64,000 nucleotides of DNA from Streptomyces tendae (GTDB lineage Bacteria; Actinomycetota; Actinomycetes; Streptomycetales; Streptomycetaceae): positions 434,001 through 498,000 of the forward strand of contig NZ_BMUY01000002.1 in the NCBI RefSeq assembly GCF_014650435.1, read 5' to 3'. The translations under genes were made by a program, and so were the position numbers. Under the pieces are notes generated by a model. That model did not search any database. It was given only the letters and a program-made list of their open reading frames with translations, and was not told where the DNA came from. Positions 17,123 through 26,326 of this stretch are shown here, in pieces; the first letter of the stretch is position 1, and every line of letters starts with the position of its first letter.

Positions 17123-18814
17123 ATGGCCGCCGAACTCACCGCACACCAGCTGATCGCCCAGCACCGGCCGACCCTGGACCTGGCGCTGGAGACGATCCGC
17201 ACGCGCGCGTACTGGTCCCCCCACCCGGAGCACCCCAAGGCATACGGGGAGAACGGCAGCCTGGACACGGCCGCCGGGAAGGCCGCCTTCGACGCCCTGT
17301 CCGGCACCCGCCTCGACCTCGGCCAGCCCGGCACCGACGGCTGGGTGGGCGGCGAGGTCTCCCCGTACGGGATCGAGCTGGGCGTCGAGTACCCGCACGC
17401 GGACCTCGACGTGCTGCTGCCCGCCATGCAGGCCGGCCAGAAGGCGTGGCGGGACGCGGGCGCGGAGCTGCGCGCGATGGTCTGCCTGGAGATCCTCAGG
17501 CGGATCGCCGACCGGACCATGGAGTTCGCCCAGGCGGTCATGCACACCTCGGGACAGGCATTCATGATGGCCTTCCAGGCGGGCGGCCCGCATGCCCAGG
17601 ACCGCGGCATGGAGGCCGTGGCCTACGCGTACGTGGAGCAGTCCCGCACCCCGGAGACGGCGGAGTGGACCAAGCCCCAGGGCAAGCGCGATCCGCTCGC
17701 GCTCACCAAGCGGTTCACCCCGGTCCCGCGCGGCATCGGCCTGGTCGTCGGCTGCAACACCTTCCCGACGTGGAACGGCTACCCGGGCCTGTTCGCCTCC
17801 CTCGCCACCGGCAACGCGGTCCTGGTCAAGCCGCACCCCCGCGCGGTGCTGCCGCTCGCGCTCACCGTCCAGGTCGCCCGCGACGTCCTCACCGAGGCCG
17901 GCTTCGACCCGAACCTGGTCGCGCTGGCCGCCGAGCGCCCCGGCGAGGGCATCGCCAAGACCCTGGCCACCCGCCCGGAGATCCGGATCATCGACTACAC
18001 CGGCTCCACCGCCTTCGGCGACTGGCTGGAGGCCAACGCCCGCCAGGCCCAGGTGTACACGGAGAAGGCCGGCGTCAACACGGTGATCGTGGAGTCGACC
18101 GACGACTACAAGGGCATGCTCGCCAACCTGGCGTTCTCGCTCTCCCTGTACAGCGGCCAGATGTGCACCACCCCGCAGAACCTGCTGATCCCCCGCGACG
18201 GCATCCGCACCGACCAGGGCGACAAGACCTACGACGAGGTCACCGCCGACCTGGCCCGCGCCGTCGACGGCCTCCTCGGCGACGACGCCCGCGCGAACGC
18301 CCTGCTCGGCGCCATCGTCAACCCGGACGTCAAGGCCCGCCTGGAGGCCGCCGCCGGTCTCGGCGAGGTCGCCCTGGCCTCCCACGAGGTGGCCAACCCG
18401 GAGTTCCCGGACGCGGTCGTGCGCACCCCGGTGATCGTCAAGCTGGACGGCGCCAAGCCCGAGGACGAGGCCGCCTACACCAGCGAGTGCTTCGGCCCGG
18501 TCTCCTTCGCCGTCGCCGTCGACTCCGCCGACCACGCGGTGGAGCTGCTGCGCCGCAGCGTCCGCGAGAAGGGCGCGATGACGGTGGGCGCGTACACGAC
18601 CGACCCGGAGGTCGAGGAGGCCGTGCAGGAGGTCTGCCTGGACGAGGCGGCCCAGCTCTCGCTGAACCTGACCGGCGGGGTGTACGTCAACCAGACGGCC
18701 GCCTTCTCCGACTTCCACGGCTCCGGCGGCAACCCGGCGGCCAACGCGGCCCTGTGCGACGGCGCCTTCGTGGCCAACCGCTTCCGGGTGGTGGAGGTCC
18801 GCCGCCCGGCCTGA
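17123..18814 (+). CDS. paaN: PaaN-type aldehyde dehydrogenase of phenylacetate catabolism
   Basis: A 563-residue member of the aldehyde dehydrogenase superfamily, in the stand-alone PaaN branch. The hallmark opening is RPTLDLALETIRTRAYWSP, then GSLDTAAGKAAFDAL. The nucleotide-binding region has VPRGIGLVVGCNTFPTWNGY and LVKPHPRAVLPLAL; catalytic Cys348 lies in YSGQMCTTPQN. The C-terminus (GSGGNPAANAALCDGAFVANRF) is distinctive for PaaN. The family oxidises the ring-opened aldehyde or semialdehyde in phenylacetyl-CoA degradation. A GACGAGGAG ribosome site precedes the ATG. Other paa genes are not in the window, so it acts with enzymes encoded elsewhere. Confidence 0.88.
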   Translation: MAAELTAHQLIAQHRPTLDLALETIRTRAYWSPHPEHPKAYGENGSLDTAAGKAAFDALSGTRLDLGQPGTDGWVGGEVSPYGIELGVEYPHADLDVLLPAMQAGQKAWRDAGAELRAMVCLEILRRIADRTMEFAQAVMHTSGQAFMMAFQAGGPHAQDRGMEAVAYAYVEQSRTPETAEWTKPQGKRDPLALTKRFTPVPRGIGLVVGCNTFPTWNGYPGLFASLATGNAVLVKPHPRAVLPLALTVQVARDVLTEAGFDPNLVALAAERPGEGIAKTLATRPEIRIIDYTGSTAFGDWLEANARQAQVYTEKAGVNTVIVESTDDYKGMLANLAFSLSLYSGQMCTTPQNLLIPRDGIRTDQGDKTYDEVTADLARAVDGLLGDDARANALLGAIVNPDVKARLEAAAGLGEVALASHEVANPEFPDAVVRTPVIVKLDGAKPEDEAAYTSECFGPVSFAVAVDSADHAVELLRRSVREKGAMTVGAYTTDPEVEEAVQEVCLDEAAQLSLNLTGGVYVNQTAAFSDFHGSGGNPAANAALCDGAFVANRFRVVEVRRPA

Positions 18815-18843
18815 GCCGACGGCACCACGGCGGCCCCACGGCA

Positions 18844-19647
18844 CTACGGCGTCTGCGGTGCGCCCCCACCGGCACTCCAGTGGTACAGCGTCATGGCCAC
18901 ACTGGTCGCGAGGTTGTAGCTGGAGACCTGAGGGCGCATCGGCAGCGCCACCAGATGGTCGGCCCGGGCGCGCAGCTCGTGCGAGAGCCCGCTGCGCTCG
19001 GAGCCGAACGCGAGCAGCGCCTCGTCCGGCAGCTTCAGCCCCCTGATGTCCTCGCCCTCCGGGTCCAGCGCGAACACCGGCCCCGGCGGCAGATCGGCGA
19101 CCTCCAGCCGCTCCACGACGGTCGCGAAGTGCAGCCCCGCCCCACCGCGCACCACCGTGGGGTGCCAGGGATCGAGGGTGCCGGTGGTGACCACGCCGGT
19201 CGCCCCGAAACCGGCGGCCAGCCGGATCACCGCCCCCGCGTTGCCGAGGTTGCGCGGCTGGTCGAGGACCACGACGGGGGCGCTGCGGGGCGTGCGCGCC
19301 AGCGCCTCCAGGCCCGCCGCCCGGGCGGGCCGTACGGCCAGGGCGGCCACCGCGGTGGGGTGCGGCCGCGCCACGAGCGACGCGTACGTCGCGTGCGGCA
19401 CCTCGGTCAGCAGCCCCGCCAGCGCCTCGCGCACGTCCGGCGCCAGCTCGTCGGCGAGGGCCAGGGCGCCAGCGCGGTCGCTGGTGACGGCCACCGGCAC
19501 CTCGGCGCCGAAGCGGAGCGCGTGCTTGAGGGCGTGGAAGCCGTCCAGCAGCACGCACCGGCCGGCGTGCCGGTGCCAGGCGGCCGGCGGGCCGGGGGCA
19601 GGGACGGAGCCGGGGCCAGGGCCGGAACCGGGGCCGGAGTCGGTCAT
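18844..19647 (-). CDS. SpoU/TrmH-family RNA 2'-O-methyltransferase
   Basis: A 267-residue SPOUT methyltransferase. After a Gly/Pro-rich N-terminus and a substrate-binding domain (CVLLDGFHALKHAL), the trefoil-knot catalytic domain shows all three motifs. Motif 1 is DQPRNLGNAGAVIRLA, motif 2 is LAFGSERSGLS and motif 3 is LPMRPQVSSYNLATSVAM. The family methylates ribose in tRNA or rRNA using AdoMet; the target cannot be told from sequence. The start overlaps the HTTM gene stop by 4 nt (ATGA), so it is the last gene of a three-gene coupled unit. Confidence 0.88.
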   Translation of the reverse strand: MTDSGPGSGPGPGSVPAPGPPAAWHRHAGRCVLLDGFHALKHALRFGAEVPVAVTSDRAGALALADELAPDVREALAGLLTEVPHATYASLVARPHPTAVAALAVRPARAAGLEALARTPRSAPVVVLDQPRNLGNAGAVIRLAAGFGATGVVTTGTLDPWHPTVVRGGAGLHFATVVERLEVADLPPGPVFALDPEGEDIRGLKLPDEALLAFGSERSGLSHELRARADHLVALPMRPQVSSYNLATSVAMTLYHWSAGGGAPQTP

Positions 19648-20948
19648 GCCCGGAAGCCTACGTGCGCGGGGTCAGGGCCCTTCCCCTCCACCGCACCCGC
19701 TCCGTCCATCGCCCCCTCGGTCTCCCGGGCCCTGGGTCCGGGCACCGTCGCCGTCGCCGTACGACCGTCCCCGTGCCCGTCCGGCGCCTTGGCCAGGCCC
19801 CCCGCGGGTCCCCGGCCGGACAGCCGGCCACGCGCGCGTGCCGCCCAGCCGCCCAGCCGGCGCAGGAACGAGGTCGGCAGGAAGACCGCGTCGGCGGCGA
19901 TCATCGCCAGCGAGAAGAACGGCAGCCCGAGCGTCACGGCGATCACCGCGTGCTCGATCATCATCGCGGCCAGCAGCACGTTCTTGACCCGCCGGTTGAA
20001 CAGCGTGAACGGGAAGGCGACCTGCACGGCGACCGTGCCGTACGTGATGAGCATGACCATCGTGCCGTTGGCGGCCAGCGCGTCGGAGAGCGCGGGCCAC
20101 GGCGAGAAGTAGTCCAGGTGCAGCGGGTAGTAGACGGCCGTGCCGTCCTGCCAGCGCGAACCCTGGATCTTGTACCAGCCGGCCGTGGCGTAGATCAGGC
20201 ACGCCTCGGCCATGATCACGACCAGCGCGCCGTTGTGCACGATGTTGGTGACCACGTCCAGCAGGATCCGCGGCTGGCTGCCCTCCGCGCCCCGCCCCAC
20301 GGCCCACCACAGGCCCAGCGCGACCCACACCGCCCACAGCAGCGCCGGGACGAACCAGTCGCCGTCGAAACCGCCCGCCAGCGTCACCGTGAGCAGCAGG
20401 AACCCGCACACGCACCACAGCACGGGACCGACCCGGTCCACGACCCGCTCGCCCCGCGCGCGGGCCGCGGCCGCCCGCCGGGCGCGGCGCGCGTCCAGCG
20501 ACCACACCTGGCCGCACCGGGTGAGGACCAGGTAGATGCTCATCAGGTGGATGACGTTGTCGCCGCCGTCCCCCATGAAGACGCTGCGGTTCTGCAGCGA
20601 GAGCACCCCGACCATGAACAGCACGGACATGGTCCGGGTGCGCCAGCCGAGCAGGAGCAGCACGCTGCTCAGGACGGCCAGCGCGTAGACGACCTCGAAC
20701 CAGGCCCGGCCGTCCGACCACATCAGCGCCGTGAAGGCGCCGTTGTCCGCGATCAGCTGCTCGGCGAGGTCGTGTCCCCAGGGCCCGTCCGGCCCGTACA
20801 GCTCGCCCCGGTGCGGCAGTTCGCGCAGCAGGAAGAGCAGCCAGGTGGCGCTGAAGCCGATACGGATCACGGCGGTCTGGTACGGGCCGAGTGCGGCGCC
20901 CGTGACACGGGCGATGCCGCGGGAGACGCAGAGGACGGCGGCGTTCAC
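19644..20948 (-). CDS. HTTM-domain multipass membrane protein
   Basis: A 434-residue membrane protein with about eight or more hydrophobic spans, assigned to the HTTM (vitamin-K carboxylase-like) family. Family features are YQTAVIRIGFSATWLLFLLR in TM1, RTRTMSVLFMVGVLSLQNRS with the conserved GDGGDNVIHL segment, and ATAGWYKIQGSRWQDGTAVYY. The enzymatic role in bacteria is not established. The start is the GTG at 20948, which overlaps the stop of the DUF5819 gene (GTGA). The conserved pairing with a DUF5819 protein suggests the two work together in the membrane. Confidence 0.85.
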   Translation of the reverse strand: MNAAVLCVSRGIARVTGAALGPYQTAVIRIGFSATWLLFLLRELPHRGELYGPDGPWGHDLAEQLIADNGAFTALMWSDGRAWFEVVYALAVLSSVLLLLGWRTRTMSVLFMVGVLSLQNRSVFMGDGGDNVIHLMSIYLVLTRCGQVWSLDARRARRAAAARARGERVVDRVGPVLWCVCGFLLLTVTLAGGFDGDWFVPALLWAVWVALGLWWAVGRGAEGSQPRILLDVVTNIVHNGALVVIMAEACLIYATAGWYKIQGSRWQDGTAVYYPLHLDYFSPWPALSDALAANGTMVMLITYGTVAVQVAFPFTLFNRRVKNVLLAAMMIEHAVIAVTLGLPFFSLAMIAADAVFLPTSFLRRLGGWAARARGRLSGRGPAGGLAKAPDGHGDGRTATATVPGPRARETEGAMDGAGAVEGKGPDPAHVGFRA

Positions 20949-21934
20949 GCGGCGCCCCCTTCCCGCGCGGCCTGCCCGGCCTGCCCCGACTTCGCGCCCC
21001 GGGTCTCCGCGGACACGGACCACCAGGGCAGTTCACGGACGGTCGGCCGGTCGGAGACCTTCTCGCCGCTCCACGGGGGCGGTTCCACGTTGGTGGTCCG
21101 GGAACGGTACTGCACGCGCTCGACGACACCGCCGGGTCCGGCGGCGCCGTCGCGGTCCAGGCGCAGCAGCGCGATGCGCCGCAGGTACGTCTCGGAGAGG
21201 GTGCCCCGCAGGCCCACCGGCCGGTCGTCGGAGTCGTGGCTGGCGACGAAGAAGTCCCAGGCCCGGCGCAGTTCGTTCTGCTGGGTGTGGCTCGGCAGCG
21301 GATTGCCGTCGATGGCCCGGCCGTCCTCGGCCGACAGGTCGTACCAGCCGGTCGTCCGTATCTCGCCGTCCGCCGTGCTGACCTCCGCACGGACCTGGAC
21401 GGAGACGTTCTGCTGGAGCGGGTTGGGCGCGAAGAGCTTCCAGTTCTGCTCGAACTCCGGGAAGACCCACTCGTCCACCACGTCACCGTGCTGCTTGGTG
21501 AGGGTGTTGGACGGGGCCAGGTGCAGGAACACCATGCCTATGTGGGCGCAGACGGCGACCGCGACCACCGCGAGGGCGACCACGGCACCGACCTGGTAGC
21601 GCGGGGAGAGCGCGGCGACCCCGGTACGGGGGGCGGGGGGCTGCGCGGTGCCGGGCGGCGCAGGGCGCACGACACCGGCGGCCTCCGGGGCACCAGCGGC
21701 CTCTGCGGCACCGGCCACCTCCGCGGTACCAACGGCCTCTGGAACAACGGCTACCTCTGGGACATCGGCGGCCTCACGGGCACCGGCTGCCTCTGGGGCT
21801 CCATCTGCCTCCGGGGCGGTGGTCTCCGCCGCATCGGCTTCGCCGTCCGGCCGGTCGGGCCCGGCGGGCCCGCCGGGCCCGCCGGGCCCGTCCTGCCCCT
21901 GCCGGGCGTCCGAGCCCTTGTCGTACGCGTCCAT
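20945..21934 (-). CDS. DUF5819-family membrane-anchored protein with Ala/Glu repeat tail
   Basis: A 329-residue protein. Residues 1-105 are cytoplasmic and low-complexity, with an Ala-Glu-Val-Pro rich block of near repeats (EAAG, EVAG, EAVG) whose DNA at 21660-21830 is visibly repetitive. One membrane span (VGAVVALAVVAVAVCAH) precedes a DUF5819 domain with APSNTLTKQHGDVVDEWVFP and FEQNWKLFAPNPLQQNV. The family usually sits next to HTTM proteins, as here, and is of unknown function. The ATG at 21934 has a GGGGCGGA site; it leads a coupled operon with HTTM and the SpoU methyltransferase. Confidence 0.83.
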   Translation of the reverse strand: MDAYDKGSDARQGQDGPGGPGGPAGPDRPDGEADAAETTAPEADGAPEAAGAREAADVPEVAVVPEAVGTAEVAGAAEAAGAPEAAGVVRPAPPGTAQPPAPRTGVAALSPRYQVGAVVALAVVAVAVCAHIGMVFLHLAPSNTLTKQHGDVVDEWVFPEFEQNWKLFAPNPLQQNVSVQVRAEVSTADGEIRTTGWYDLSAEDGRAIDGNPLPSHTQQNELRRAWDFFVASHDSDDRPVGLRGTLSETYLRRIALLRLDRDGAAGPGGVVERVQYRSRTTNVEPPPWSGEKVSDRPTVRELPWWSVSAETRGAKSGQAGQAAREGGAA

Positions 21935-22128
21935 TCCGCCCCGTTCGGTCCCGATCCGTCCATCCGCCCGCCCCGCCACGGCACACCCGCGCGCCACAGG
22001 AGGCCCAGGCGCCACCCGTGCGACTGCTCGGCGACGTTCGAACCGGAACGGTACTCAGGACCGGCCATGCGCACAGCACCCGGCGGACCGGCCGCACCGT
22101 GGCCGTCGCCACATCCGGCGGGGACAGC

Positions 22129-22476
22129 CTAGAGAACGTGCCCCGGCTCGCCCTTGTCGTCCACCACGGGACGCCCGGCCGCGACCCACTCCTGCATGCC
22201 CCCGTCGACGTTCACCGCGTCGACACCCTGCTGGACCAGGTACATGGTGACCTGCGCCGAGCGGCCCCCGACGCGGCAGAGCACGTGCACCCGGCCGTCC
22301 TGCGGCGCGGCCTCGGCCAGCTCACCGTACCGGGCCACGAACTCACTGAGGGGAATGTGCAGCGCCCCGGCGGCATGACCCGCCTGCCACTCGTCGTCCT
22401 CGCGGACGTCCAGCAGGAAGTCGCCGTCCGCGAGGTCCTCGATCCCGACCGTGGGCACACCAGCTCCGAAACTCAT
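22129..22476 (-). CDS. Single-domain rhodanese-like sulfurtransferase
   Basis: A 115-residue rhodanese domain. The CDC25-like first block LLDVREDDEWQAGHAAGALHIPL and the active-site loop HVLCRVGGRSA with its catalytic Cys are intact, followed by GVDAVNVDGGMQEW. Such stand-alone domains carry persulfide sulfur in thiosulfate or tRNA/cofactor sulfur metabolism. The partner is unknown. Confidence 0.88.
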   Translation of the reverse strand: MSFGAGVPTVGIEDLADGDFLLDVREDDEWQAGHAAGALHIPLSEFVARYGELAEAAPQDGRVHVLCRVGGRSAQVTMYLVQQGVDAVNVDGGMQEWVAAGRPVVDDKGEPGHVL

Positions 22477-22510
22477 GCCCCAGACGCTACCCGAGCCACC
22501 ACCCGGCGGC

Positions 22511-23326
22511 TCAGTCCTGGGCGAGCACCCCCGCCAGCTCCGCCTCCCGCTCGCGCACCTGCGTCGCCAGCTGCTCGGCGATCTCCTCGAGCAGCCGGTC
22601 GGGGTCGTCCGGGGCGAGCCGGAGCATGGCGCCGATCGCGCTCTCCTCCAGCTCCTTGGCGAGCAGGGTGAGCAGTTCCTTGCGCCGGTCGAGCCATTCG
22701 AGGCGGGCGTACAGCTCCTCGCCGCGGCTCGGGCGCCGCTCGGGCACCGGCCCGGCGGCCCACTCCTCGGCCAGCTCGCGCAGCTCCGCCTCGTCGCCGC
22801 GGGCGTAGGCGGCGTTGACGCGGGTGATGAACTCCTCGCGCCGGACCCGCTCGGCCTCCTCCTGCGCCAGGTCGGGGTGGGCCTTGCGGGCCAGCTCGCG
22901 GTAGAGCCTGCGGGCCTCCTCGCTGGGCCTGACCCGCTGCGGGGGCCGTACCGCCTGGTCCGTGAGCATCGCCGTGGCCTCGGGGAACAGCCCGTCCCCG
23001 TCCATCCAGCCGTTCAGCAGCTCCTCGACCCCGGGGATCGGCATCAGGCGGGCCCGCGCCTCGTCGGCCCGGCGCAGGTCGTCGGCGTCGCCCGTGCGGG
23101 CCGCCCGGGCCTCCAGGATCTGCGCCTCCAGCTCCTCGAGCCGGGCGTACACCGGGCCGAGCCGCTGTTCGTGCAGCCGCGAGAAGTTCTCGACCTCCAC
23201 GCGGAAGGTCTCCAGGGCGATCTCGTACTCGATGAGTGCCTGCTCGGCGGCCCGTACGGCCTGTTCCAGCCGTTCCTCGGGACGCGGCGCACCCCCCTGC
23301 TCGGGCTCAGCTTCCGGCGTCGTCAC
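22511..23326 (-). CDS. Coiled-coil protein with J-domain-like segment
   Basis: A 271-residue acidic, strongly helical protein. Residues about 17-95 are predicted coiled coil (long Glu/Arg/Leu heptad stretches). At about 130-180 the segment RRLYRELARKAHPDLAQ, followed by FITRVNAAYARGDEAEL, contains the HPD motif and following helix of a DnaJ domain, though the surrounding fold looks divergent. A second helical region closes the protein. It could be a degenerate J-protein acting as a scaffold; I recognise no named family. It lies 34 nt upstream of the rhodanese gene and is probably co-transcribed with it. Confidence 0.72.
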   Translation of the reverse strand: MTTPEAEPEQGGAPRPEERLEQAVRAAEQALIEYEIALETFRVEVENFSRLHEQRLGPVYARLEELEAQILEARAARTGDADDLRRADEARARLMPIPGVEELLNGWMDGDGLFPEATAMLTDQAVRPPQRVRPSEEARRLYRELARKAHPDLAQEEAERVRREEFITRVNAAYARGDEAELRELAEEWAAGPVPERRPSRGEELYARLEWLDRRKELLTLLAKELEESAIGAMLRLAPDDPDRLLEEIAEQLATQVREREAELAGVLAQD

Positions 23327-23397
23327 CCGACCAGCCTAGGGCCTGTGGACACGGGGAGCCGCCCACGCGGTCCCCGTCCCCCGCACCCCGGCCGCGC

Positions 23398-24933
23398 TCA
23401 CACCCCCAGCTCCGCCGCGATCCGCCCCGTGCGCACCGCGCCCACCAGTTCCGCGTGGTCCGCCTCCGTGCGGTCGGCGTAGGCGACGGCGAAGGCGGCC
23501 ACCGCCTCGTCCAGCTCGCCGTTCTTGCCGCAGTAGCCCGCGATCAGCCGCGGGTCGGCGCTGTGCGCGTGGGCCCGGGCCAGCAGGGCGCCGGTCATCC
23601 GGCCGTAGTCGTCCAGCTGGTCGGCGGCCAGGGCCGCGGGGTCGACGCTGCCCTTGCGGTTGCGGAACTGCCGCACCTGGAAGGGCCGCCCGTCGACCGA
23701 GGTCCAGCCCAGCAGGATGTCGCTGACCACCTGCATCCGCTTCTGCCCCATGACGACCCGGCGGCCCTCGTGCACGGCCTCGGGAGCCTCGAAGCCGGCG
23801 GCGGCGAGGTGCGGCAGCAGCGCGGAGGGCCGGGCCTCCTTGACCTGGAGCACGAGCGGTTCGCCCCGGTGGTCCAGGAGCAGCACGACGTACGAGCGCG
23901 TGCCCACGCTGCCGGTGCCGACGACCCGGAAGGCCACGTCGTGCACCGCGTACCGGGCCAGCAGCGGCAGCCGGTCCTCGGAGAGGGTGGCCAGGTACGC
24001 CTCCAGGGCGCCCGCGACCGCCGCCGCCTCGGTGTCCGTCACCCGGCGCAGCACCGGCGCCGCGTCCACGAAGCGCCGCCCGCCGTCCTCGGTGGACTCG
24101 GTGGACCTCGCGGCGAAGCGCCCGCTGGTGTTGGCCCGCGCCTTCTCGGACACCCGCTCCAGCGTGCCGAGCAGGTCGTGGGCGTCGGTGTGGGAGACCA
24201 GTTCCTCGTCCGCGATGGCGTTCCAGGCGTCCAGCGCGGGGAGCCTCGCCAGCAGCCGCATGGTGCGCCGGTAGGCGCCGGCCGCGTCGTGGGCTGCCTC
24301 GCGGCAGGTGTCCTCGTCGGCGCCGGCCTCCCGGCCCGCGAGCACGAGCGAGGCGGCGAGCCGCTTGAGGTCCCACTCCCAGGGGCCGTGGACCGTCTCG
24401 TCGAAGTCGTTCAGGTCGATGACCAGGCCGCCGCGGGCGTCGCCGTAGAGACCGAAGTTGGCGGCGTGCGCGTCCCCGCAGATCTGGGCGCCGATCCCGG
24501 TCACCGGCGTGCGCGCCAGGTCGTAGGCCATGAGGCCCGCCGACCCGCGCAGGAACGCGAACGGCGTGGCCGCCATCCGCCCGGCGCGGATCGGGGTGAG
24601 CCCCGGTATCCGGCCGCGGTTCGACTCCTCGACCGCGCTCACCGCGTCCGGCCGGGCGGCGTCCGGGTCGAGCGCGGCGTGCGCGGACCGCGGGACGCGC
24701 GTGCGCAGCGCCTTGCCGTCGGCCTTCGGCGAGCCGGCCACGGGCCACCGCGCGAACCCGGGAACGACCGGCAGCCGCCCGCCCGGTACCGCCCCGTCGG
24801 CGTGCCCTCCCGTCCCGTAGGCCGTCCCTCGCGCCCCTTCCGCGTCCGCGCCCGCACGCGCCGTCGGCACCGCCCCGGCCACCTCCCCGGTCGCCGCCGC
24901 CTCCGTGCCCGCCCCCGCCGTCGCCCCGGTCAT
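23398..24933 (-). CDS. DUF2252 protein (kinase-like fold)
   Basis: A 511-residue protein. About 60 low-complexity residues precede a DUF2252 domain that covers the rest. The kinase-like hallmarks are ICGDAHAANFGLYGD (catalytic-loop-like) and VIDLNDFDETVHGPWEWDLKRL (metal-binding DxxDFDE). Other conserved stretches are SYVVLLLDHRGEPLVLQVKEA and QKRMQVVSDILLGW. The substrate of this family is unknown; an aminoglycoside-phosphotransferase-like fold is the usual inference. The ATG at 24933 is chosen for its GGGGAGGG site; the frame remains open to 25131 with Arg-rich sequence that looks non-coding. Confidence 0.82.
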   Translation of the reverse strand: MTGATAGAGTEAAATGEVAGAVPTARAGADAEGARGTAYGTGGHADGAVPGGRLPVVPGFARWPVAGSPKADGKALRTRVPRSAHAALDPDAARPDAVSAVEESNRGRIPGLTPIRAGRMAATPFAFLRGSAGLMAYDLARTPVTGIGAQICGDAHAANFGLYGDARGGLVIDLNDFDETVHGPWEWDLKRLAASLVLAGREAGADEDTCREAAHDAAGAYRRTMRLLARLPALDAWNAIADEELVSHTDAHDLLGTLERVSEKARANTSGRFAARSTESTEDGGRRFVDAAPVLRRVTDTEAAAVAGALEAYLATLSEDRLPLLARYAVHDVAFRVVGTGSVGTRSYVVLLLDHRGEPLVLQVKEARPSALLPHLAAAGFEAPEAVHEGRRVVMGQKRMQVVSDILLGWTSVDGRPFQVRQFRNRKGSVDPAALAADQLDDYGRMTGALLARAHAHSADPRLIAGYCGKNGELDEAVAAFAVAYADRTEADHAELVGAVRTGRIAAELGV

Positions 24934-25343
24934 CCCGGCCGCCCTCCCCGTGCTCGTCGGACTCGTCGTACCCGTCGGACTCGTCCGTGCCTGCGCCTCG
25001 TACTGCCCCTCCTCGCCGAGCCGGTCCCGGTCGAGGTCGAGGTCGAGCCGGTCCCCGCCCCGGCGCCGGGGCGCCACGACCGTACCCCCGGCCGCACCTC
25101 CCGTACACCGCCCCCTGTCCGCCGCCCGCATAACGCCGCGCAGGGGGCGAAACAGGAGGTGCCCCGACCCCCTCCGGCGCGCCTACGGTGGCCAGCGATC
25201 ACCACGGAGCGCGCCCGCCGAAGCACCCAACAGCAGCCTGCCCCGCGCCGGCGGGCGCGCTCCCTGTCCCCGACGTCCCGGATGTCGCACGTCCCGTTCA
25301 GCTTCCCCGAGGGACCAACCACCGAGGAGACCGAGGAACCGCC
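24934..25343. promoter_or_regulatory. Divergent intergenic region upstream of the dioxygenase gene
   Basis: About 410 bp without a supported gene, between divergent DUF2252 and dioxygenase genes. It should contain both promoters. I see no convincing hairpin, tRNA or conserved site. Confidence 0.4.
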
Positions 25344-26240
25344 ATGACCTCCGACACCCCCACCACTCCCGACGCGCCCAAGCCCGGGCCCAGGCCCGGA
25401 CCGGGCCAGGGTTCCGGCGGCGACCGCGGCATCAGCCGCAAGACGCTGCTCAGGGCGGCCGTCGCCGCCGGTGCCGCCGTCCCGCTGCTCGCCACCGGCG
25501 GCGTCGCGCTGGCCCGGGACGCCGCCCGCTCGGGCGACGGGCAGCGGCTGACGCCGACCCCGTACTGCGACGACGGCGACGACCTGACGCCCGACCAGAT
25601 GGAGGGCCCGTACTTCAAGCCGAACTCCCCGCTGCGCAGCAACCTGGTCACCCCCGGCACCCCGGGCACCGCGCTGACCGTCAGCGGCTACGTCTTCGGC
25701 CGCAACTGCGTCCCGCTGTCCGGCGTGCTCCTCGACTTCTGGCAGGCCGACGACAACGGCGACTACGACATGGCCGGGTACACCTTCCGCGGCCACCAGT
25801 TCAGCGACGCCACCGGCGCCTTCGCCCTGAAGACGATCGTCCCCGGCCTCTATCCCGGCCGCACCCGGCACATCCACGTCAAGGTGCAGGCCCCCGGCGA
25901 GCCCGTGCTGACCACCCAGCTCTACTTCCCCGGCGAGCCCCGCAACAGCACGGACATGATCTTCGACCCGGCGCTGCTGATGAACGTCCGCGGCGCCGGC
26001 GGCGGCAAGGAGGGCACCTTCGACTTCGTCCTGAACGTGGACGGCGACACCGGCCCCACGGATCCGCCCACCGACCCGCCCACCGACCCGCCGGGCGGCA
26101 CCTGGGCGAGCGGCCACGCCTACACCTCCGGCGACCGGGTGACATACAGCGGCCGGTCCTACCGCTGCCTCCAGGCACACACCTCGATGACGGGCTGGGA
26201 GCCGCCGAACGTGCCGGCCCTGTGGCAGTCGGAGTCCTGA
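25344..26240 (+). CDS. Secreted intradiol ring-cleavage dioxygenase with C-terminal carbohydrate-binding module
   Basis: A 298-residue extracellular enzyme that opens catechol rings between the hydroxyls. The N-terminus has a Tat-like signal (ISRKTLL before an Ala-rich hydrophobic run ending VALARDA); the twin residues are RK instead of RR. The catalytic domain has EGPYFKPN, GVLLDFWQADDNGDYD, GRTRHIHVKVQAPG and TTQLYFPGEP, supplying the two Tyr and two His iron ligands of the family. A Pro/Asp/Thr linker (DPPTDPPTDPP) joins a roughly 50-residue CBM5/12-type module (WASGHAYTSGDRVTYSGRSY ... WEPP). The fusion fits attack on lignin-derived catechols close to plant or chitin polymers. Start at the ATG at 25344 after GAGGA. 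Confidence 0.9.
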   Translation: MTSDTPTTPDAPKPGPRPGPGQGSGGDRGISRKTLLRAAVAAGAAVPLLATGGVALARDAARSGDGQRLTPTPYCDDGDDLTPDQMEGPYFKPNSPLRSNLVTPGTPGTALTVSGYVFGRNCVPLSGVLLDFWQADDNGDYDMAGYTFRGHQFSDATGAFALKTIVPGLYPGRTRHIHVKVQAPGEPVLTTQLYFPGEPRNSTDMIFDPALLMNVRGAGGGKEGTFDFVLNVDGDTGPTDPPTDPPTDPPGGTWASGHAYTSGDRVTYSGRSYRCLQAHTSMTGWEPPNVPALWQSES

Positions 26241-26288
26241 GACCTTCCTCACAACGCGCGCATCGCGGGCCACCGCGCCCGGACATGC

Positions 26289-26323
26289 GGAAGCCCCCCA
26301 GGTCCGAGACCTGGAGGGCTTCC
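26289..26323. terminator. Hairpin between dioxygenase gene and tRNA-Leu
   Basis: 16-bp stem with one mismatch and a CGA loop, 3 nt beyond the tRNA-Leu CCA end on the minus strand. It can terminate the tRNA and the convergent dioxygenase gene. Confidence 0.75.
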
Positions 26324-26326
26324 GGC

